Assembly: GCA_014843695.1 (NCBI GenBank)
Contig: CM026391.1
Location: forward strand, 20,420,681-20,484,680
Reading direction: 5' to 3'
Length of the DNA: 64,000 nucleotides
Origin: Archivesica marissinica
Lineage: Eukaryota > Mollusca > Bivalvia > Venerida > Vesicomyidae
Shown here piece after piece: positions 35,413 through 49,860 of the stretch (the stretch's first letter is position 1; every line of letters begins with the position of its first letter). Both the position numbers and the translations under genes were made by a program. The notes below the pieces were generated by a model. That model saw nothing but the letters and a program-made list of their open reading frames with translations, was not told the origin of the DNA and did no database searches.

Positions 35413-38400
35413 ACTATGTTGCATTATGTAGCCTCACACACAGTATGTTGCATTACGTAGCCTCACACACACAGTATGTTGCATTACGTAGCCTCACAGA
35501 CATTATGTTGCATTACGTAACCTCACTCAGAGAGTATGCTGCATTACATAGCCTCACACACAGTATGTTGCATTACATAGCCTCACACACACAGTATGTT
35601 GCATTACGTATCCTCACAGACAGTATGTTGCATTACGTATCCTCACACACAGTATGTTGCATTACGTAGCCTCACACACAGTATGTTGCATTACGTAGCC
35701 TCACACACACAGTATGTTGCATTACGTAGCCTCACACACAGTATGTTGCATTACGTAGCCTTACACACACAGTATGTTGCATTACGTAGCCTCACAGACA
35801 GTATGTTGCATTACTAGCCTACACACACAGTATGTTGCATTACGTAGCCTCACACACAGTATGTTGCATTACGTAGCCTCACACACACAGTATGTTGCAT
35901 TACATAGCCTTACAGACAGTATGTTGCATTACGTAGCCTCACAGAAGTATGTTGCATTACGTAGCTTCACACAGACAGTACGTTGCATTACGTATCCTCA
36001 CACACATTATGTTGCATTACATAGCCTCACACACACAGTATGTTGCATTACGTAGCCTCACACACAGTATGTTGCATTACGTAGCCTCACAGACAGTATG
36101 TTGCATTACGTAGCCTCACAGACAGAATGTTGCATTACATAGCCTTACACAGACAGTATGTTGCATTACGTAGCCTCACAGACAGTATGTTGCATTATGT
36201 AGCCTCACACACAGTATGTTGCATTACGTAGCCTCACACAGACAGTATGTTGCATTACGTAGCCTCACATACAGTATGTTGTATTACGTATCCTCACACA
36301 GCCAGTATGTTGCATTACGTAGCCTCACAGACAGACAGTATGTTGCATTACGTAGCCTCACAGACAGTATGTTGCATTACGTAGCCTCACACAGACAGTA
36401 TGTTGCATTACGTAGCCTCACAGACAGTATGTTGCATTATGTAGCCTCACACAGACAGTATGTTGCATTACGTAGCCTCACACACAGTATGTTGCATTAC
36501 GTAGCCTCACACACAGTATTTGCATTACGTAGCCTCACACAGACAGTATGTTGCATTACGTAGCCTCACACACACAGTATGTTGCATAACGTAGCCTCAC
36601 ACACCCAGTATGTTGCATTACGTAGCCTCACACACAGTAGGTTGCATTATGTAGCCTCACAGACAGTATGTTGCATTATGTAGCCTCACACACAGTATGT
36701 TGCATTACGTAGCCTCACACACAGTATGTTGCATTACGTAGCCTCACACACAGTATGTTGCATTACATAGCCTCACAAACAGTATGTTGCATTACGTAGC
36801 CTCACACACAGTACGTTGCATTACGTAGCCTTACACAGACAGTATGTTGCATTACGTAGCCTCACACAGACAGTATGTTGCATTACGTAGCCTCACAGAC
36901 AGTATGTTGCATTACGTAGCCTCACACAGACAGTATGTTGCATTACGTAGCCTCAGACAGTATGTTGCATTACGTAGCCTCACACAGACAGTATGTTGCA
37001 TTACGTAGCCTCACATACAGTATGTTGCATTACGTAGCCTCACAGACAGTATGTTGCATTACGTAGCCTCACACAGACAGTATGTTGCATTACGTAGCCT
37101 CACAGACAGTATGTTGCATTATGTAGCCTCACACAGACAGTATTTTGCATTACGTAGCCTCACACACAGTAGGTTGCATTATGTAGCCTCACAGACAGTA
37201 TGTTGCATTATGTAGCCTCACACTCAGTATGTTGCATTATGTAGCCTCACACACAGTATGTTGCATTACGTAGCCTCACAGACAGTATGTTGCATTACGT
37301 AGTCTCACATAGCCTCACAGACAGTATGTTGCATTACATAGCCTCACAGACAGTATGTTGCATTACGTAGCCTCACACACAGTATGTTGCATTACGTAGC
37401 CTCACACACACAGTATGTTGCATTACGTAGCCTCACACACACAGTATGTTGCATTACGTAGCCTCACACACAGTATGTTGCATTTCGTAGCCTCACACAC
37501 AGTATGTTGCATTACGTATCCTCACACATAGTATGTTGCATTACGTAGCCTCACACACAGTATGTTGCATTACGTAGCCTCACACACAGTATGTTGCATT
37601 ATGTATCCTCACACACAGTATGTTGCATTACGTAGCCTCACAGACAGTATGTTGCATTACGTAACCTCACACACACAGTATGTTGCATTACGTAGCCTCA
37701 CAGACAGTATGTTGGATTACATAGCCTTACACACACAGTATGCTGCATTACATAGCCTCACACACAGTATGTTGCATTACATAGCCTCACACATACAGTA
37801 TGTTGCATTACGTATCCTCACAGACAGTATGTTGCATTACGTATCCTCACACACAGTATGTTGCATTACGTAGCCTCACACACAGTATGTTGCATTACGT
37901 ATCCTCACAGACAGTATGTTGCATTACGTAGCCTCACACACAGTATGTTGCATTACGTATCCTCACACACAGTATGTTGCATTATGTAGCCTCACACAGA
38001 CAGTATGTTGCATTACGTAGCCTCACAGAAGTATGTTGCATTACGTAGCCTCACACAGACAGTACGTTGCATTACGTAGCCTCACACACATTATGTTGCA
38101 TTACATAGCCTCACACACAGAGTATGTTGCATTATGTAGCCTCACACACAGTATGTTGCATTACGTAGCCTCACACACAGTATGTTGCATTACGTAGCCT
38201 CACAGACAGTATGTTGCATTACGTAGCCTCACAGACAGTATGTTGCATTACGTAGCCTCACACAGACAGTATGTTGCATGACGTACCCTCACACACACAG
38301 TATGTTGCATTACATAGCCTTACACAGACAGTATGTTGCATTACGTAGCCTCACAGACAGTATGTTGCATTATGTATCCTCACGTAGCCTCACAGACAGT

Positions 38401-38544
38401 ATGTTGCATTACGTAGCCTCACACACAGTATGTTGCATTACGTAGCCTCACACACAGTATGTTGCATTACGTAGCCTCACACACACAGTATGTTGCATTA
38501 CATAGTCTCACAGACAGTATGTTGCATTACGTAACCTCACAGAC

Positions 38545-38634
38545 ACTGTGTGTGAGGCTACGTAATGCAACATACTGTGTGTGAGGCTACGTAATGCAAC
38601 ATACTGTGTGTGAGGCTACGTAATGCAACATACT
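38545..38634 (-). repeat. Inverted three-unit segment in the 29-bp array, copy 2
   Basis: 90 bp, three 29-bp units reversed, with the same junctions as copies 3 and 4. Confidence 0.93.
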
Positions 38635-40482
38635 ACTATGTTGCATTATGTAGCCTCACACACAGTATGTTGCATTACGTAGCCTCACACACACAGTATG
38701 TTGCATTACGTAGCCTCACAGACATTATGTTGCATTACGTAACCTCACTCAGAGAGTATGCTGCATTACATAGCCTCACACACAGTATGTTGCATTACAT
38801 AGCCTCACACACACAGTATGTTGCATTACGTATCCTCACAGACAGTATGTTGCATTACGTATCCTCACACACAGTATGTTGCATTACGTAGCCTCACACA
38901 CAGTATGTTGCATTACGTAGCCTCACACACACAGTATGTTGCATTACGTAGCCTCACACACAGTATGTTGCATTACGTAGCCTTACACACACAGTATGTT
39001 GCATTACGTAGCCTCACAGACAGTATGTTGCATTACATAGCCTTACACACACAGTATGTTGCATTACGTAGCCTCACACACAGTATGTTGCATTACGTAG
39101 CCTCACACACACAGTATGTTGCATTACATAGCCTTACAGACAGTATGTTGCATTACGTAGCCTCACAGAAGTATGTTGCATTACGTAGCTTCACACAGAC
39201 AGTACGTTGCATTACGTATCCTCACACACATTATGTTGCATTACATAGCCTCACACACACAGTATGTTGCATTACGTAGCCTCCCACACAGTATGTTGCA
39301 TTACGTAGCCTCACAGACAGTATGTTGCATTACGTAGCCTCACAGACAGAATGTTGCATTACATAGCCTTACACAGACAGTATGTTGCATTACGTAGCCT
39401 CACAGACAGTATGTTGCATTATGTAGCCTCACACACAGTATGTTGCATTACGTAGCCTCACACAGACAGTATGTTGCATTACGTAGCCTCACATACAGTA
39501 TGTTGTATTACGTATCCTCACACAGCCAGTATGTTGCATTACGTAGCCTCACAGACAGTATGTTGCATTACGTAGCCTCACAGACAGTATGTTGCATTAC
39601 GTAGCCTCACACAGACAGTATGTTGCATTACGTAGCCTCACAGACAGTATGTTGCATTATGTAGCCTCACACAGACAGTATGTTGCATTACGTAGCCTCA
39701 CACACAGTATGTTGCATTACGTAGCCTCACACACAGTATGTTGCATTACGTAGCCTCCACAGACAGTATGTTGCATTACGTAGCCTCACACACAGTATGT
39801 TGCATTACGTAGCCTCAGACAGTATGTTGCATTACGTAGCCTTACACAGACAGTATGTTGCATTATGTAGCCTCACACACAGTATGTTGCATTACGTAGC
39901 CTCACAGACAGTATGTTGCATTACGTAGCCTCACAGACAGTATGTTGCATTATGTAGCCTCACAGACAGTATGTTGCATTACGTAGCCTCACACACAGTA
40001 TGTTGCATTACGTAGCCTCACAGACAGTATGTTGCATTACGTAGCCTCACACAGACAGTATGTTGCATTACGTAGCCTCACGCACAGTATGTTGCATTAC
40101 GTAGCCTCTCAGACAGTATGTTGCATTACGTAGCCTCACACACAGTATGTTGCATTACGTAGCCTCACACAGACAGTATGTTGCATTACGTAGCCTCACA
40201 CAGACAGTATGTTGCATGACGTACCCTCACACACACAGTATGTTGCATTACATAGCCTTACACAGACAGTATGTTGCATTACGTAGCCTCACAGACAGTA
40301 TGTTGCATTATGTATCCTCACGTAGCCTCACAGACAGTATGTTGCATTACGTAGCCTCACACACAGTATGTTGCATTACGTAGCCTCACACACAGTATGT
40401 TGCATTACGTAGCCTCACACACACAGTATGTTGCATTACATAGTCTCACAGACAGTATGTTGCATTACGTAACCTCACAGAC

Positions 40483-40572
40483 ACTGTGTGTGAGGCTACG
40501 TAATGCAACATACTGTGTGTGAGGCTACGTAATGCAACATACTGTGTGTGAGGCTACGTAATGCAACATACT
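40483..40572 (-). repeat. Inverted three-unit segment in the 29-bp array, copy 3
   Basis: 90 bp, same sequence and junctions as copies 2 and 4; 1,938 bp after copy 2. Confidence 0.93.
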
Positions 40573-43500
40573 ACTATGTTGCATTATGTAGCCTCACACA
40601 CAGTATGTTGCATTACGTAGCCTCACACACACAGTATGTTGCATTACGTAGCCTCACAGACATTATGTTGCATTACGTAACCTCACTCAGAGAGTATGCT
40701 GCATTACATAGCCTCACACACAGTATGTTGCATTACATAGCCTCACACACACAGTATGTTGCATTACGTATCCTCACAGACAGTATGTTGCATTACGTAT
40801 CCTCACACACAGTATGTTGCATTACGTAGCCTCACACACAGTATGTTGCATTACGTAGCCTCACACACACAGTATGTTGCATTACGTAGCCTCACACACA
40901 GTATGTTGCATTACGTAGCCTTACACACACAGTATGTTGCATTACGTAGCCTCACAGACAGTATGTTGCATTACATAGCCTTACAGACAGTATGTTGCAT
41001 TACGTAGCCTCACAGAAGTATGTTGCATTACGTAGCTTCACACAGACAGTACGTTGCATTACGTATCCTCACACACATTATGTTGCATTACATAGCCTCA
41101 CACACACAGTATGTTGCATTACGTAGCCTCACACACAGTATGTTGCATTACGTAGCCTCACAGACAGTATGTTGCATTACGTAGCCTCACAGACAGAATG
41201 TTGCATTACATAGCCTTACACAGACAGTATGTTGCATTACGTAGCCTCACAGACAGTATGTTGCATTATGTAGCCTCACACACAGTATGTTGCATTACGT
41301 AGCCTCACACAGACAGTATGTTGCATTACGTAGCCTCACATACAGTATGTTGTATTACGTATCCTCACACAGCCAGTATGTTGCATTACGTAGCCTCACA
41401 GACAGTATGTTGCATTACGTAGCCTCACAGACAGTATGTTGCATTACGTAGCCTCACACAGACAGTATGTTGCATTACGTAGCCTCACAGACAGTATGTT
41501 GCATTATGTAGCCTCACACAGACAGTATGTTGCATTACGTAGCCTCACACACAGTATGTTGCATTACGTAGCCTCACACACAGTATGTTGCATTACGTAG
41601 CCTCACACAGACAGTATGTTGCATTACGTAGCCTCACACACAGTATGTTGCATTACGTAGCCTCACACACAGTATGTTGCATTACGTAGCCTCACAGACA
41701 GTATGTTGCATTACGTAGCCTTACACAGACAGTATGTTGCATTATGTAGCCTCACACACAGTATGTTGCATTACGTAGCCTCACAGACAGTATGTTGCAT
41801 TACGTAGCCTCACAGACAGTATGTTGCATTATGTAGCCTCACAGACAGTATGTTGCATTACGTAGCCTCACACACAGTATGTTGCATTACGTAGCCTCAC
41901 AGACAGTATGTTGCATTACGTAGCCTCACACACACACAGTATGTTGCATTACGTAGCCTCACGCACAGTATGTTGCATTACGTAGCCTCTCAGACAGTAT
42001 GTTGCATTACGTAGCCTCACACACAGTATGTTGCATTACGTAGCCTCACACAGACAGTATGTTGCATTACGTAGCCTCACAGACAGTATGTTGCATTATG
42101 TAGCGTCACAGACAGTATGTTGCATTACGTAGCCTCACACAGACAGTATGTTGCATTACGTAGCCTCACACACAGTATGTTGCATTACGTAGCCTCACAC
42201 ACACAGTATGTTGCATTACGTAGCCTCACAGACAGTATGTTGCATTATGTAGCCTCACACACACAGTATGTTGCATTACGTAGCCTCACAGACAGTATGT
42301 TGGATTACATAGCCTTACACAGACAGTATGTTGCATTACGTAGCCTCACAGACATTTATGTTGCATTACGTAGCCTCACACACAGTACGTTGCATTACGT
42401 AGCCTTACACAGACAGTATGTTGCATTACGTAGCCTCACACAGACAGTATGTTGCATTACGTAGCCTCACAGACAGTATGTTGCATTACGTAGCCTCACA
42501 CAGACAGTATGTTGCATTACGTAGCCTCAGACAGTATGTTGCATTACGTAGCCTCACACAGACAGTATGTTGCATTACGTAGCCTCACATACAGTATGTT
42601 GCATTACGTAGCCTCACAGACAGTATGTTGCATTACGTAGCCTCACACAGACAGTATGTTGCATTACGTAGCCTCACAGACAGTATGTTGCATTATGTAG
42701 CCTCACACAGACAGTATTTTGCATTACGTAGCCTCACACACAGTAGGTTGCATTATGTAGCCTCACAGACAGTATGTTGCATTATGTAGCCTCACACTCA
42801 GTATGTTGCATTATGTAGCCTCACACACAGTATGTTGCATTACGTAGCCTCACAGACAGTATGTTGCATTACGTAGTCTCACATAGCCTCACAGACAGTA
42901 TGTTGCATTACATAGCCTCACAGACAGTATGTTGCATTACGTAGCCTCACACACAGTATGTTGCATTACGTAGCCTCACACACACAGTATGTTGCATTAC
43001 GTAGCCTCACACACACAGTATGTTGCATTACGTAGCCTCACACACAGTATGTTGCATTTCGTAGCCTCACACACAGTATGTTGCATTACGTATCCTCACA
43101 CATAGTATGTTGCATTACGTAGCCTCACACACAGTATGTTGCATTACGTAGCCTCACACACAGTATGTTGCATTATGTATCCTCACACACAGTATGTTGC
43201 ATTACGTAGCCTCACAGACAGTATGTTGCATTACGTAACCTCACACACACAGTATGTTGCATTACGTAGCCTCACAGACAGTATGTTGGATTACATAGCC
43301 TTACACACACAGTATGCTGCATTACATAGCCTCACACACAGTATGTTGCATTACATAGCCTCACACATACAGTATGTTGCATTACGTATCCTCACAGACA
43401 GTATGTTGCATTACGTATCCTCACACACAGTATGTTGCATTACGTAGCCTCACACACAGTATGTTGCATTACGTATCCTCACAGACAGTATGTTGCATTA

Positions 43501-44118
43501 CGTAGCCTCACACACAGTATGTTGCATTACGTATCCTCACACACAGTATGTTGCATTATGTAGCCTCACACAGACAGTATGTTGCATTACGTAGCCTCAC
43601 AGAAGTATGTTGCATTACGTAGCCTCACACAGACAGTACGTTGCATTACGTAGCCTCACACACATTATGTTGCATTACATAGCCTCACACACAGAGTATG
43701 TTGCATTATGTAGCCTCACACACAGTATGTTGCATTACGTAGCCTCACACACAGTATGTTGCATTACGTAGCCTCACAGACAGTATGTTGCATTACGTAG
43801 CCTCACAGACAGTATGTTGCATTACGTAGCCTCACACAGACAGTATGTTGCATGACGTACCCTCACACACACAGTATGTTGCATTACATAGCCTTACACA
43901 GACAGTATGTTGCATTACGTAGCCTCACAGACAGTATGTTGCATTATGTATCCTCACGTAGCCTCACAGACAGTATGTTGCATTACGTAGCCTCACACAC
44001 AGTATGTTGCATTACGTAGCCTCACACACAGTATGTTGCATTACGTAGCCTCACACACACAGTATGTTGCATTACATAGTCTCACAGACAGTATGTTGCA
44101 TTACGTAACCTCACAGAC

Positions 44119-44208
44119 ACTGTGTGTGAGGCTACGTAATGCAACATACTGTGTGTGAGGCTACGTAATGCAACATACTGTGTGTGAGGCTACGTAATGC
44201 AACATACT
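44119..44208 (-). repeat. Inverted three-unit segment in the 29-bp array, copy 4
   Basis: 90 bp, same junctions; 3,636 bp after copy 3. The next higher-order block, near 48505, has forward units at the corresponding place. Confidence 0.93.
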
Positions 44209-47200
44209 ACTATGTTGCATTATGTAGCCTCACACACAGTATGTTGCATTACGTAGCCTCACACACACAGTATGTTGCATTACGTAGCCTCACAGACATT
44301 ATGTTGCATTACGTAACCTCACTCAGAGAGTATGCTGCATTACATAGCCTCACACACAGTATGTTGCATTACATAGCCTCACACACACAGTATGTTGCAT
44401 TACGTATCCTCACAGACAGTATGTTGCATTACGTATCCTCACACACAGTATGTTGCATTACGTAGCCTCACACACAGTATGTTGCATTACGTAGCCTCAC
44501 ACACACAGTATGTTGCATTACGTAGCCTCACACACAGTATGTTGCATTACGTAGCCTTACACACACAGTATGTTGCATTACGTAGCCTCACAGACAGTAT
44601 GTTGCATTACATAGCCTTACACACACAGTATGTTGCATTACGTAGCCTCACACACAGTATGTTGCATTACGTAGCCTCACACACACAGTATGTTGCATTA
44701 CATAGCCTTACAGACAGTATGTTGCATTACGTAGCCTCACAGAAGTATGTTGCATTACGTAGCTTCACACAGACAGTATGTTGCATTACGTATCCTCACA
44801 CACATTATGTTGCATTACATAGCCTCACACACACAGTATGTTGCATTACGTAGCCTCACACACAGTATGTTGCATTACGTAGCCTCACAGACAGTATGTT
44901 GCATTACGTAGCCTCACAGACAGAATGTTGCATTACATAGCCTTACACAGACAGTATGTTGCATTACGTAGCCTCACAGACAGTATGTTGCATTATGTAG
45001 CCTCACACACAGTATGTTGCATTACGTAGCCTCACACAGACAGTATGTTGCATTACGTAGCCTCACATACAGTATGTTGTATTACGTATCCTCACACAGC
45101 CAGTATGTTGCATTACGTAGCCTCACAGACAGTATGTTGCATTACGTAGCCTCACAGACAGTATGTTGCATTACGTAGCCTCACACAGACAGTATGTTGC
45201 ATTACGTAGCCTCACAGACAGTATGTTGCATTATGTAGCCTCACACAGACAGTATGTTGCATTACGTAGCCTCACACACAGTATGTTGCATTACGTAGCC
45301 TCACACACAGTATGTTGCATTACGTAGCCTCACACAGACAGTATGTTGCATTACGTAGCCTCACACACAGTATGTTGCATTACGTAGCCTCACACACAGT
45401 ATGTTGCATTACGTAGCCTCACAGACAGTATGTTGCATTACGTAGCCTTACACAGACAGTATGTTGCATTATGTAGCCTCACACACAGTATGTTGCATTA
45501 CGTAGCCTCACAGACAGTATGTTGCATTACGTAGCCTCACAGACAGTATGTTGCATTATGTAGCCTCACAGACAGTATGTTGCATTACGTAGCCTCACAC
45601 ACAGTATGTTGCATTACGTAGCCTCACAGACAGTATGTTGCATTACGTAGCCTCACACACACACAGTATGTTGCATTACGTAGCCTCACGCACAGTATGT
45701 TGCATTACGTAGCCTCTCAGACAGTATGTTGCATTACGTAGCCTCACACACAGTATGTTGCATTACGTAGCCTCACACAGACAGTATGTTGCATTACGTA
45801 GCCTCACAGACAGTATGTTGCATTATGTAGCGTCACAGACAGTATGTTGCATTACGTAGCCTCACACAGACAGTATGTTGCATTACGTAGCCTCACACAC
45901 AGTATGTTGCATTACGTAGCCTCACACACACAGTATGTTGCATTACGTAGCCTCACAGACAGTATGTTGCATTATGTAGCCTCACACACACAGTATGTTG
46001 CATTACGTAGCCTCACAGACAGTATGTTGGATTACATAGCCTTACACAGACAGTATGTTGCATTACGTAGCCTCACAGACATTTATGTTGCATTACGTAG
46101 CCTCACACAGAGAGTATGTTGCATTACGTAGCCTCACAGACAGTATGTTGCATTACGTAGCCTCACACACAGTATGTTGCATTACGTAGCCTCACACACA
46201 GTAGCATTACGTAGCCTCACACACAGTATGTTGCATTACGTAGCCTCACAGACAGTATGTTGCATTACGTAGCCTCACACACAGTACGTTGTATTACGTA
46301 GCCTTACACAGACAGTATGTTGCATTACGTAGCCTCACACAGACAGTATGTTGCATTACGTAGCCTCACAGACAGTATGTTGCATTACGTAGCCTCACAC
46401 AGACAGTATGTTGCATTACGTAGCCTCAGACAGTATGTTGCATTACGTAGCCTCACACAGACAGTATGTTGCATTACGTAGCCTCACATACAGTATGTTG
46501 CATTACGTAGCCTCACAGACAGTATGTTGCATTACGTAGCCTCACACAGACAGTATGTTGCATTACGTAGCCTCACAGACAGTATGTTGCATTATGTAGC
46601 CTCACACAGACAGTATTTTGCATTACGTAGCCTCACAAACAGTATGTTGCATAACGTAGCCTCACACACCCAGTATGTTGCATTACGTAGCCTCACACAC
46701 AGTAGGTTGCATTATGTAGCCTCACAGACAGTATGTTGCATTATGTAGCCTCACACACAGTATGTTGCATTATGTAGCCTCACACACAGTATGTTGCATT
46801 ACGTAGCCTCACAGACAGTATGTTGCATTACGTAGTCTCACATAGCCTCACAGACAGTATGTTGCATTACATAGCCTCACAGACAGTATGTTGCATTACG
46901 TAGCCTCACACACAGTATGTTGCATTACGTAGCCTCACACACACAGTATGTTGCATTACGTAGCCTCACACACACAGTATGTTGCATTACGTAGCCTCAC
47001 ACACAGTATGTTGCATTTCGTAGCCTCACACACAGTATGTTGCATTACGTATCCTCACACATAGTATGTTGCATTACGTAGCCTCACACACAGTATGTTG
47101 CATTACGTAGCCTCACACACAGTATGTTGCATTATGTATCCTCACACACAGTATGTTGCATTACGTAGCCTCACAGACAGTATGTTGCATTACGTAACCT

Positions 47201-49605
47201 CACACACACAGTATGTTGCATTACGTAGCCTCACAGACAGTATGTTGGATTACATAGCCTTACACACACAGTATGCTGCATTACATAGCCTCACACACAG
47301 TATGTTGCATTACATAGCCTCACACACAGTATGTTGCATTACGTAGCCTCACACACAGTATGTTGCATTACGTAGCCTCACACACAGTATGTTGCATTAC
47401 GTAGCCTCACACACAGTATGTTGCATTACGTAGCCTCACACACAGTATGTTGCATTACGTAGCCTCACACACAGTATGTTGCATTACGTAGCCTCACACA
47501 CAGTATGTTGCATTACGTAGCCTCACACACAGTATGTTGCATTACGTAGCCTCACAGACAGTATGTTGCATTACGTAGCCTCACACACACAGTATGTTGC
47601 ATTACGTAGCCTCACACACAGTATGTTGCATTACGTAGCCTTACACACACAGTATGTTGCATTACGTAGCCTCACAGACAGTATGTTGCATTACGTAGCC
47701 TCACAGACAGTATGTTGCATTACATAGCCTCACACACAGTATGTTGCATTACGTAGCCTCACACACAGTATGTTGCATTACGTAGCCTCACACAACAGTA
47801 TGTTGCATTACGTATCCTCACAGACAGTATGTTGCATTACGTAGCCTCACACACAGTATGTTGCATTACGTATCCTCACAGACAGTATGTTGCATTACGT
47901 AGCCTCACACACAGTATGTTGCATTACGTATCCTCACACACAGTATGTTGCATTATGTAGCCTCACACAGACAGTATGTTGCATTACGTAGCCTCACAGA
48001 AGTATGTTGCATTACGTAGCCTCACACAGACAGTACGTTGCATTACGTAGCCTCACACACATTATGTTGCATTACATAGCCTCACACACAGAGTATGTTG
48101 CATTATGTAGCCTCACACACAGTATGTTGCATTACGTAGCCTCACACACAGTATGTTGCATTACGTAGCCTCACAGACAGTATGTTGCATTACGTAGCCT
48201 CACAGACAGTATGTTGCATTACGTAGCCTCACACAGACAGTATGTTGCATGACGTACCCTCACACACAGTATGTTGCATTACATAGCCTTACACAGACAG
48301 TATGTTGCATTACGTAGCCTCACAGACAGTATGTTGCATTATGTATCCTCACGTAGCCTCACAGACAGTATGTTGCATTACGTAGCCTCACACACAGTAT
48401 GTTGCATTACGTAGCCTCACACACAGTATGTTGCATTACGTAGCCTCACACACACAGTATGTTGCATTACATAGTCTCACAGACAGTATGTTGCATTACG
48501 TAACCTCACAGACAGTATGTTGCATTACGTAGCCTCACACACAGTATGTTGCATTACGTAGCCTCACACACAGTATGTTGCATTACGTAGCCTCACACAC
48601 ACAGTATGTTGCATTACGTAGCCTCACAGACAGTATGTTGCATTACGTAGCCTCACACACACAGTATGTTGCATTACGTAGCCTCACAGACAGTATGTTG
48701 CATTACGTAGCCTCACACACACAGTATGTTGCATTACATAGTCTCACAGACAGTATGTTGCATTACGTAACCTCACACACACAGTATGTTGCATTACATA
48801 GCCTTACACACACAGTATGTTGCATTACTTAGCCTCACACACAGTACGTTGCATTACGTATCCTCACACACAGTATGTTGCATTACATAGCCTCACACAC
48901 ACAGTATGTTGCATTACGTAGCCTCACACACACAGTATGTTGCATTACGTAGCCTCACACACACAGTATGTTGCATAACGTAGCCTCACACACCCAGTAT
49001 GTTGCATTACGTAGCCTCACACACAGTAGGTTGCATTATGTAGCCTCACAGACAGTATGTTGCATTATGTAGCCTCACACACAGTATGTTGCATTACGTA
49101 GCCTCACACACAGTACGTTGCATTACGTATCCTCACACACAATACGTTGCATTACGTATCCTCACACACAGTACGTTGCATTACATATCCTGACACACAG
49201 TATGTTGCATTACGTAGCCTCACACACAGTACGTTGCATTACGTATCCTCACACACAGTATGTTGCATTACGTATCCTCACACACAGTACGTTGCATTAC
49301 ATATCCTAACACACAGTACGTTGCATTACGTATCCTCACACACAGTATGTTGCATTATGTATCCTCACACACAGTATGTTGCATTACATATCCTCACACA
49401 CAGTACGTTGCATTATGTAGCCTCACACACAGTATGTTGCATTATGTAGCCTCACACACAGTATGTTGCATTACGTAGCCTTACACACAGTATGTTGCAT
49501 TACGTAGCCTCACACACAGTATGTTGCATTATGTAGCATCACACACAGATGTTGCATTACATAGCCTCACACACAGTATGTTGCATTACGTAGCCTCACA
49601 GACAG

Positions 49606-49860
49606 CTAGTGGTCATAATGTACTACATATGAACAGCAGCTACTGCTGTATTTTGTTTCATTTGTGTAGACCGACGGCCTCCAGCACATGTTTGACACAT
49701 GATTTTCAACACTTCATCGTTGCCAGTACTCGTACCGAGGGCAATAATTTAACCTGAATCAATTTGTGCCTCTGTTTGGGCAGCCAGGTTCTTCCTCTAC
49801 CAATAACAGCTCTGTATAACCATTATAATAAAAAAATGTTTATGCCAAATATGTCTACTC
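49606..49860. other. Single-copy spacer between two arrays
   Basis: About 255 bp. CAGCCAGGTTCTTCCTCTAC near 49780 weakly resembles a SINE 3' module. No gene was found. Confidence 0.4.

Larger units (their letters stand above)
31679..49605. repeat. 29-bp satellite array of about 18 kb with higher-order structure
   Basis: About 600 copies of CCTCACACACAGTATGTTGC plus ATTACGTAG (29 bp), mixed with 31- and 33-bp units carrying extra AC or CACAG. Rare variants (TATGCTGCATT, CATTTCGTAG, AGTAGGTTGC, AACCTCACTCAGAGAG) recur in fixed order, so large blocks were copied. Marker spacings are about 3,220, 1,938 and 3,636 bp, and a 5,574-bp block is visible (37738 to 43312; 38541 to 44115). Four copies hold a short inverted segment. 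The right end (49.1-49.6 kb) is enriched in CATATCC and GTACGTTGC variants. No coding sequence is present. Confidence 0.97.

Noticed and set aside
31679..49605. CRISPR-like regular repeats
   Set aside because: The 29-bp repeats are directly adjacent with no spacers, and the sequence is clearly animal.
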